64,000 bases of DNA, taken from positions 1,140,001 through 1,204,000 of the forward strand of contig CAUEEP010000917.1 in assembly GCA_958450365.1 (NCBI GenBank). Reading direction: 5' to 3'. A program made the translations under genes and the position numbers. The notes beneath the pieces are model-generated. The model worked only from the letters and a program-made list of their open reading frames with translations, made no database searches and was not told the origin of the DNA. Source of the stretch: Mesorhabditis belari (taxonomy: Eukaryota; Nematoda; Chromadorea; Rhabditida; Rhabditidae). Shown here in pieces: positions 51,881-64,000 of the stretch (position 1 is the stretch's first letter; the number at the start of each line of letters is the position of its first letter).

Positions 51881-52579
51881 CTGAAAAAATAGATCTAGAG
51901 AAACAGATACTAAAAAGATAAAAAAGGATCAAGCAACACGAATCATCTCTTAATTATAGACTCTTACCTTGGGGGACCAAGACATGGAAAACGTTGAAAA
52001 TCAAAACGTTGAAAATTTTTTTTCTTTGAATTCGGCGATGAAATCTAGATATTCGTAATCAGCGCAAAAAACTAAGTCAGAAAAACCATTGTTTGGTGGT
52101 CATTTGCTGGGCGGGGAGGGTAAACCTCTTACCTAATCTCAGTCTTGCCAAATCAGATTCCCTTTGTGCCAAAAAGCATGAAAAATCGAATTCTCATTAC
52201 CTTTTTCTCCTAAAAACACAAAAAAAAGTTTATAAAAAGAGTCAAAACAGTAAAGAAACATAAAAAACTGAAATCTAGACAAAATTTCTGTCTTGACGAT
52301 GTTTTGGGCGTTTTTATCTTGGCCCTGTTTTGGGCGCTTTTTATTTTGACCCTGTTTTAGGATGGACCCATTTTGAGCTTTTGTTTAACATGAAACCCCT
52401 CAAATTCTTCATTTAATCATGTTTGTGACAATTTTAAGCTCAAATTTGTGACCAAATTCGATACTTTGTTGAGATCAAGCTTTGAAATTGTTCAATTTCT
52501 GCTTTTAACTTGCCATTCTCCCGAATTTGTTACGTTAAAGTGCTTTAAACCGCCCCTTATCGGAATTTTGTCGATTAAA
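51881..52579. other. region with no supported gene between gene D and copy C
   Basis: Mostly A/T-rich. It contains a GTTTTGGGCG-type direct repeat at ~52300-52360. I could not build exons that join gene D or copy C. The upstream control region of gene D is expected here. Confidence 0.4.
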
Positions 52580-52701
52580 GATCGGTTACTTGCGTTTGTT
52601 AGACTCTAGGATAAGAAGGCGTAGATTTTTTTTGCTTCTCGTTTCCTTTTTATTGGTTTTCAGTGTTCTTTTACACCGTTCAATCATTTTTCTTTCCAGA
52701 A
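52580..52701 (+). promoter_or_regulatory. upstream block and acceptor of RING copy C, duplicated from gene B
   Basis: GATCGGTTACTTGCGTT, GTTAGACTCTAGGATAAGAA and ATTGGTTTTCAGTGTTC, ending in an acceptor tctttccag, match the block before gene B (5201-5326) in the opposite orientation. Confidence 0.6.
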
Positions 52702-53830
52702 ATGATATTCGAGTCGCTCAACTGTTCTTTGTGCAATGAACCATGTAAGTTTAGCTTTTTGTTCTACGATTAACTTCGATAAAGAGATGTATGGCAGTGG
52801 TGGCGAACTGCAACAGTCGTTTGCAAGCTTTACAAGCTTTACAAACCAAAAACTAGCCAATTTAAGTGCGCAGTTGTTCTCCTTAGTCTCTAAGGTTGTC
52901 TTTGTTGGTCCCCGATATCAGTGAAATATCAATTTTATGCAGAAGTTTGTTCATGAAGTGTTTTTCTTTTAGTTGCATGAATCGTCCTCGATCACTGCGG
53001 ACGATTCATACATGAATCAGCCTCGATCACTGCGGACGTTGCACGATGGCTTTTTAGTGTGCAATGAGTGTTCTGAGAAGCCGTTGATCGAATGTTTTAT
53101 CGTCAGATATAGTTTTATCGTTTTATCCTAGTTTCAAAGTAAGTTTTGTAACTTACTTAAGCCAAAATTTTAACATTTAGACTTGCGGATTTTGCGCTTT
53201 CAAGAAACACCAGACACTGGAGCAGTTATTGTCACCTATTGGTCACCTATTGGTCACCTATTGGTCACCTATTGGGGATTGAGGTAAGATTTTGTGTAAA
53301 GCGCAAATAACTTTACTTAAGGCCGATAAAATATTGAAAGAACTTCGGACCAAATCGACAAAAGTGATCAAGATTGACAAGGATTTGTTTCCCGCGTTGC
53401 ATTAGGAAATTCGAAGTGTTATCGACTCTTTTGAAATGGTAAATTTTGTTAAATTAAAACCGGAAATATAGTTTTATTTTAGAAATTGATCTTAAGAAAA
53501 GACTAATGGATGTATCAACTTTTGCCGATTTCCAAGGAAAGCACAAGGCATTTATCTGTGTTTGTGTTTGTCTGTGTCTTGTCGGTGTTTGTCGTCAAGG
53601 GCTTCGTCAAGGTGTTTGTCTTTGATTTAATTGTCTAAAGCTAGTTTTAGGAAGCTGAATACGGACTTTGATGCCAGTCCAGAGGAGTACTTGACACATC
53701 TGCGCAAATTTAACTCAGAAGTCAAGGTGGATTGGGTTTTTCAGGAAAGAAACATAAACATCTTTAGGAAATGATGAAAACCCTCGACAAGAAGCCCGAC
53801 AAGAAGCCCGAGAGAAAAACGAATGTTTAA
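52702..53830 (+). pseudogene. decayed RING-family copy C
   Basis: The first exon MIFESLNCSLCNEP (52702) and its donor match genes A and B. Exon 2 has a tandem duplication (two copies of CTCGATCACTGCGGACG), a stop just after the acceptor and a frame change before NQPRSLRTLHDGFLVCNECS. The exons for the second zinc cluster and the RING are missing: the next piece is CGFCAFKKHQTLEQLLS, which corresponds to CGACAYLKHRL late in gene B. This is followed by KELRTKSTKVIKIDKDLFPA with a stop, then KLNTDFDASPEEYLTHLRKF and EMMKTLDKKPDKK. The stop, the frameshift and the internal loss point to a pseudogene, though a shortened protein from a later ATG cannot be ruled out. Confidence 0.65.
53226..53277. 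repeat. (TTGGTCACCTA)n 11-bp repeat
   Basis: Four to five direct copies lie inside an exon remnant of pseudogene C. The unit is not a multiple of three and shifts the frame. Confidence 0.85.
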
Positions 53831-53899
53831 AATTGTTGAATCGCTACGCGGAAAAGTTCACTCGTCTTTCATTTGGGTTTTGCTTGCTAGATTGCTAGA

Positions 53900-54000
53900 T
53901 TTTTTGTTTAGTGGTGCGACAGGAAAGCCTGAAAAGCCGTACGGCTGTTATATGGTTGCTTAGTCGGGACGATCTTCAACATGCTAGTTTTGCTAGATTC
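53900..54000 (+). pseudogene. truncated duplicate of a gene E exon
   Basis: The acceptor ttgtttag and the exon start (VRQESLKSRTAVIWLLSRDD) at ~53911 repeat the exon at ~54634 almost base for base for about 75 bp, then diverge. It is a partial tandem duplication ~720 bp upstream of the intact exon. Confidence 0.65.
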
Positions 54001-54404
54001 TTTCCCCAATAAATTGTTTGTGGATCGTTATTTTCATTGGATAAAGGCTTGAAAATACCTTGAAAGCTTCCTTTCAAGATGTTTCCTATGAAATTCGTGA
54101 TCTACGCAAGAAACTACGCCAGAAAAAGTGGTTTTAAAAGTGGAAAAGAAAGAGTATTGCCCCCCGCCCAATCCCACAAGTACCAAAATTGCTAATTTAC
54201 ATCTAAAATGTAAGATTTTCATTTAAAGGTGAAATAAATAGAAATCGAGATGAAACACTTTATCTTGATTCGCTCTTCACTTCACGTAAGCTTTCAACTT
54301 TACTAGTAAGTTTTTTTTTCTTTTCTTTATTGTTAACACTTAATTTTGTTATATTGCTTATTTTTCTTAGCAATTTTTGCATTTTCATTTAACAAAATTA
54401 GCTT

Positions 54405-54565
54405 TAGACGAGTTTAATTAGACGAGTTTAATTAGACGAGTTGAATTAGACGAGTTTAATTAGACGAGTTTAATTAGACGAGTTTAATTAGACGAGTTTA
54501 ATTAGACGAGTTTAATTAGACGAGTTGAATTAGACGAGTTGAATTAGACGAATTAGACGATTGAA
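54405..54565. repeat. (AGACGAGTTTAATT)n 14-bp minisatellite
   Basis: About eleven copies lie just upstream of gene E; the last few carry a G for T change (gagttgaatt) and shorten. Confidence 0.92.
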
Positions 54566-54633
54566 CCTCTAAACAGAATTATTACACAAAAAAAGATAAA
54601 CTCTTTCTTTTTATACTAAAACCTTTTTATTTA

Positions 54634-55210
54634 GTGGTGCGACAGGAAAGCCTGAAAAGCCGTACGGCTGTTATTTGGTTGCTCAGTCGGGACGATCTTC
54701 AACAAGCTGATCAACAACATCTCCGCGCACAATTTCACGTTGTCTTCCCGATTTATCATGTATATATTTTTTCCTCTTCATTTAATTGATTTGAAATCTT
54801 AGTTCACTCAAAAAGCCTGGGCAAAAGTGATGAAACGTGCACTCGTCGAGATGGAAAAGAAATTTTGGACTAATGATGACGAAGAAGAAGACGACGACTC
54901 GGTATCGAGCTCTTCATCGATCTCGATTAAAGTTGGAAACGTCGTTATCGACACTTTGGTATCTCTCTTTCTAGTTAAAATGTTACCAGCTTTTAGTCAA
55001 ATGAAAAACATCCTAAAGCTAAACAAGCCTCTTCAAATCTTCCACAAATCGACAATGAAGCCCGGCTCGCTCGTTTGGAGGAAGAGCTTGATAAAGTTGC
55101 CAATGAGGTCCTCCACATCTTGCAGGTTTAGATTTATTAGCTATTTTAACGTAATCTCTTGCCATTTTAGCTTCTCGGATACGAAACCAGTGAGAGAAAG
55201 CTTCGTTGAG
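54634..55210 (+). CDS. unrecognised acidic, coiled-coil protein (gene E), 5' end unresolved
   Basis: Four exons with proper borders join in frame: VRQESLKSRTAVIWLLSRDD...HVVFPIYH (~54634-54760), then FTQKAWAKVMKRALVEMEKK...DDEEEDDDSVSSSSS...VVIDTL (~54804-54957), then NEKHPKAKQASSNLPQIDNE...LARLEEELDKVANEVLHILQ (~54998-55126), then LLGYETSERKLR ending at ~55209. Features are an acidic/Ser run in the middle and a Leu-rich coiled-coil at the end. No start exon was found; it may derive from, or be fused to, the RING copy C region upstream. No family recognised. Confidence 0.45.
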
Positions 55211-55429
55211 GCCTGTGAAAAGATGAGAAGTCACTGTCGATCAAATACCCTCAATACTTGTATTTTTGTGCTTTGCTATTGCGTCAAACTTGTTGCCAAC
55301 AACGTAAATAAACGGGTTTCGAGTATTTCCTTCTCAAAAAATGAACGCTGTAAGAACTACAGATTATTACATAGAGCCACGAAAGATTTTGAGGAAATTC
55401 GAGGAAAACTTTGGTAACTTTTAGTATAT

Positions 55430-55512
55430 AATGCCGCTTGCTATATAATGTATAGTATATAATGTATGCTATATAGTATATAATGCCGCTTGAAGCAAGC
55501 GGCATTATATTA
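55430..55512. repeat. TATAATGCCGCTTG repeats and a perfect hairpin
   Basis: Repeats of gtatataatg lead into ATATAATGCCGCTT, a 5-base loop and AAGCGGCATTATAT, a perfect 14-bp hairpin at 55480-55512. It lies between gene E and the converging small gene at 55670-55897. Confidence 0.8.
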
Positions 55513-55559
55513 AGTTACTTTGCTCTTGTCATAAATCGGAATGTCCGGTCCTTCTTGAA

Positions 55560-55738
55560 GTTCAGGCAACTTCAAGCTCGGCTTTCCAAGCTCAGGCAGC
55601 TTCAAGCTCGGCTTTCCAAGCTCAGGCAGCTTCAAGCTCAGGCAACTTCAAGCTCAGGCAACTTCAAGCTCAGGCAACTTCAAGCTCAGGCAACTTCAAG
55701 CTCAGCTTTCCAAGCTCAGGCAGCTTCAAGCTCAGGCA
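55560..55738. repeat. TTCAAGCTCAGGCAAC tandem repeat
   Basis: About ten 15-18-bp units made of ttcaagctcaggcaac and ctttccaagctcaggcagc. The 16-bp form rotates the reading frame. The C-terminal part of the putative small gene on the minus strand is built from this repeat. Confidence 0.88.
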
Positions 55739-55897
55739 CGAGATGGCCAAGTTCTTTGGGGTATTGCTCAGTTGCGATAGTCTAAAGAAAGAAATTTGCT
55801 TTACTTTTAAACCTTAAAGCTGACTAAGCTTTTAAAATCTTAAAGATCAAACCACTTACCCAGAAATCATCCACAAACCCAGAAGTGTGAGCCACAT
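55670..55897 (-). CDS. possible small secreted peptide
   Basis: Exon 1 (55897-55860) encodes MWLTLLGLWMISG, a hydrophobic signal-like start, with a GTAAGT donor. Exon 2, from an acceptor ttctttag at 55781, continues LSQLSNTPKNLAISC, then LSLKLPELGKLSLKLPELEVA and a stop, for 49 residues in total. A TATAAA lies 53 bases before the ATG. TATA box, signal-like start and one intron are the plan of many small secreted nematode peptides. The C terminus comes from a minisatellite, so its sequence may vary between individuals. The gene is short and could be fortuitous. Confidence 0.35.
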
Positions 55898-55949
55898 TTT
55901 GATGCCAAATTTGTTCAATATAAGTGTCAGGGATGTTGCAAGAGAAGGG

Positions 55950-55955
55950 TTTATA
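55950..55955 (-). promoter_or_regulatory. TATA box of the small-peptide gene
   Basis: GGTATAAAC on the minus strand, 53 bases upstream of the ATG at 55897. It is one of the few well-placed TATA boxes in the window. Confidence 0.4.
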
Positions 55956-56332
55956 CCCTGGCTTGATCTAACTCGATTTCGAGTGTAAATCGAAGAAAAG
56001 CCATCAATTGCATAGGGTCTTCATGCTTTTTTGGCCTGCCCTCGAAAGTTTGAGCCAGAAAAACAGTCCTGGTTCAGGCAGGCAATTCGACTTTAAAACG
56101 AGCTTGTATCTAAAATCGAATGAAGTTGGATGACAAGGATAAGCAAAAGATCGATTATATTGTTAGTAGAACCCGATGAGGTTTCGATTAGGTTCTTATT
56201 CGAGCCTGATGAGGTTCTGAGCTATATTCTTATTCGAACCCGATGAGATTCCGATTAGTTTCTAAGCTATTTCATTTCAAAAGTCACCAAATTCTTGCTA
56301 TTTCCGATTTGTCAATGTAGACTTTTGATTTG

Positions 56333-56391
56333 ATTTGATTTGATTTGATTTGATTTGATTTGATTTGATTTGATTTGATTGATTTGATTTA
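56333..56391. repeat. (TTTGA)n microsatellite
   Basis: About eleven copies of the pentamer ttgat/tttga. The same pentamer occurs briefly inside the foldback element near 5650. Confidence 0.92.
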
Positions 56392-56769
56392 AAACAATTT
56401 GGTCCCAAGAAACCCGTACCATACTTCCCGAGACCCCCTTTTTAGATCCAATTTTAAAGTTTCCCCAAAAAAGAGTTTGCTTTCGTGTAGTTTAGTTGTG
56501 CGTCGTTCATCGCCGAAAAAAGCCAATTCCCTCCCCTCTTTTGCGCGGTAGTTTGTATGATAAGACACAATCAAATTTCCCTTTTACTGTCTTTTTCTCT
56601 CCACAAAACCCTTTCCCCAATTCCCCCCCAAATCTTCTCTTTTCTAATCTTCGATTAATCAGAGAACTTTGCGAAAAATTCTAGCACTTTCACCCTCGTT
56701 TCCTTGACCAATTCGAGAAATTTTTTTAGATGAATGAATTTTCTTTTGAATTTTATGCGATCCTAGGTT

Positions 56770-57080
56770 CATTTCAAAAATGCGTTCTTTTCTTTTCGAT
56801 CGACGGAAATTAAGTGCGCAATGTTTGTTTATTTGCTTTCTTTTTTAGTCATTTACAGATGAGATTTACGTTTTAAATTTAATTTCAGTTAACCTGACTG
56901 AAGTAAAGCTTTACTCATTAGAAAAAGAAGGTTAAAAATATAAGTGACTTCCATCGTATAGATGGAAGTCCATCGAGGATTCTGTAGGATTGGAAAACAT
57001 TTCAAAAATGCGTTCTTTTCTTTTCGATCGCGGAAATTAAGTGCGCAATGTTTGTTTATTTGCTTTCTTTTTTCCCCATT
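56770..57080. repeat. direct repeat of ~75 bp, copies at 56776 and 57001
   Basis: Both copies read AAAAATGCGTTCTTTTCTTT, TCGATCG(A)CGGAAATTAAG and TGCGCAATGTTTGTTTATTT, 225 bp apart, with only a one-base indel. The intervening ~150 bp is unique. Confidence 0.88.
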
Positions 57081-57671
57081 CTTCCGCATCAATTTTTGAG
57101 TCGTTTTCTTTAGAGAAAATCGAATTTTATATCATTTATTGGAGTTAGAATTGTAAAAAAAAATGCAATTTCGACCAAAAAACCCGTTTTTATTTTGACG
57201 ATTTTCACTCTGAAATTTCCCAAATTTCTCGCAATTTTAAGAAAGAAAAATTTTTTTTGCGTAAACTTTTTTGACTTAAAAAACTCTTTTTTACAATCCA
57301 TGAGCTCCAGGATTACGCTAGAATTATCGCTTTTTAGGCATTTACCTTGAAATATCGAGAAATTTTGAAGTCAACTCGTTTCAGTGGCGTTTTAAGATTT
57401 TCCCCATAGAATTTTCTCAGATTTCCACTAGTTTTATCGATGCTGGGTATCACTTGACCGCGGCTCAGCTAAATGGTAAAGTGATCAGCTAAATGGTAAA
57501 GTGATCAGCTAAAAGAGGTGAAAGAAAAGCCGCTTTTCACGATCAATTCAAATATTGACCCTAAGGCTGCGCTTGTGGGGAGGGAACGCTGACCCTGACT
57601 TCAATGTGCCCAATAACCCTTTTGTGATCCAGCATTTTGATCACGATTTGGGAGAATTTATGAAAACTTCA

Positions 57672-57898
57672 AATTTCTTAGCTTATCTTTATTAGCTTAG
57701 CTTTCTTAGCTTAGCTTTCTTAGCTTATCTTTCTTAGCTTAGCTCTCTTAGCTTATCTTTCTTAGCCATGCTCTCTTAGCTTTGCTCTCTTAGCTTAGCT
57801 CTCTTAGCTTAGCTTTCTTAGCTTATCTTTATTAGCTTAGTTTTCTTAGCTTAGCATTGAAGCTTATCTTTATTAGCTTTCTTAGCTTAGCATTTTTC
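57672..57898. repeat. (CTTAGCTTA/TCTTTCTTAG) repeat
   Basis: Irregular copies of tagcttagctttct and tagcttatcttt cover ~225 bp, just upstream of the catalase leader acceptor. Confidence 0.85.
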
Positions 57899-57996
57899 CT
57901 TTCCTAAGCCTTTTTCTTCTTTTTCTATTGATTAAATGTGCTCCAATTTGAATAGAATTCGATAATTTTTTCGATTTTTCAGTGAAATCAACCGAA

Positions 57997-63725
<5,729 letters not shown>

Positions 63726-63758
63726 GAAGGAAAGCGCTCAAATTAAATGCAAATGAAA

Positions 63759-63764
63759 AATAAA
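63759..63764 (+). terminator. poly(A) signal of the catalase gene
   Basis: AATAAA lies 34 bases after the stop codon. A second AATAAA at ~63833 is a possible alternative. Confidence 0.6.
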
Positions 63765-64000
63765 TGCAAAAATTTTCAAATCAACCTTTTTTATTAATTC
63801 TATTGTGATTTTTTTATAGAAATGAGTGTATTTAATAAAAAGAATTCCGTGAAACGTTGAAGCATTCGCTAAAAATCAGCTTTCATTCATTTCTGTGAGC
63901 TCCAGGATTGAGTTTCTCTATCGTTTTGAAACACATTTTTCAATCGACTTTCAAGATACTCAACCATTCTCAATTCGAATTTCTGCCGGTTCTGTTTTTT
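63765..64000. other. window tail
   Basis: A/T-rich sequence after the catalase gene with one copy of the 12-bp box (63895). No gene seen. Confidence 0.4.

Larger units (their letters stand above)
55956..57996. other. intergenic region upstream of the catalase gene
   Basis: No gene is supported. It contains an AACCCGATGAGGTT-type direct repeat (56165-56260), a (TTTGA)n tract, a 75-bp duplicated block (56779 and 57004), a CAGCTAAATGGTAAAGTGAT duplication (~57466-57500) and a long CTTAGCTTA repeat. The catalase promoter should lie in the last part. Confidence 0.45.

Noticed and set aside
54034..54222. 62-residue minus ORF upstream of the 14-bp repeat
   Set aside because: No splice or promoter support; it overlaps the decayed duplicate region of pseudogene C and gene E.

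Overview
This window looks like nuclear DNA from a free-living or parasitic nematode, most likely a rhabditid. Most genes are split by many short GT-AG introns. Pyrimidine-rich splice acceptors sit 0-23 bases before several start codons, as expected for spliced-leader trans-splicing. Degenerate nematode telomeric hexamers (TTAGGC) occur inside introns. The closest relatives I recognise are nematode or general animal proteins. I see no bacterial-type operons, rRNA or CRISPR. All identifications were made by reading translations; no search was run.

Layout. 0-5.3 kb: two minus-strand paralogues of a RING-type zinc finger family (A and B); a decayed third copy (C) lies inverted at 52.7-53.8 kb. 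5.4-8.1 kb: a nest of inverted-repeat DNA transposons, including a broken Tc1-like element. 8.3-14.2 kb: a divergent SLC15/POT-type transporter with a long acidic tail. 14.7-17.1 kb (minus): a calexcitin-like EF-hand protein. 17.1-22.4 kb: gene-poor, with a ~141-bp satellite, a foldback element and a class II tRNA-like sequence. 22.4-28.7 kb (minus): a DEAH-box splicing helicase orthologous to MOG-4/DHX16, with a Merlin-type transposon remnant in intron 1. 29.2-30.6 kb (minus): an intronless ERI-1-type exonuclease. 31.7-37.2 kb (plus): a SNAPC4/SNPC-4-like Myb protein. 37.6-40.4 kb (plus): a shortened CEP104-like protein. 41.1-48.9 kb (minus): an SLC6 transporter. 50.5-51.9 kb (minus): an unrecognised protein built of two related halves. 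52.7-55.9 kb: RING pseudogene C, an unrecognised acidic coiled-coil gene, and a possible small secreted peptide. 58.0-63.7 kb (plus): a complete catalase.

The genes do not form one pathway. ERI-1, MOG-4 and SNPC-4 form a compact RNA-biology cluster. ERI-1 and MOG-4 are in head-to-tail order, 463 bp apart, and ERI-1 and SNPC-4 share a ~1.1 kb divergent upstream region.

The least expected signal is a 12-bp box, roughly YCTGGANNGCAC in either orientation. I found about 58 copies, and neighbouring copies are usually 139-147 bp apart. It is dense in the introns and spacers around the EF-hand, CEP104, SLC6 and catalase genes. I saw no good copy in mog-4, eri-1, snpc-4 or the RING genes. In some places it is the best-conserved part of a ~141-144 bp tandem satellite; elsewhere the spacing persists although the copies point in opposite directions or flank an exon.
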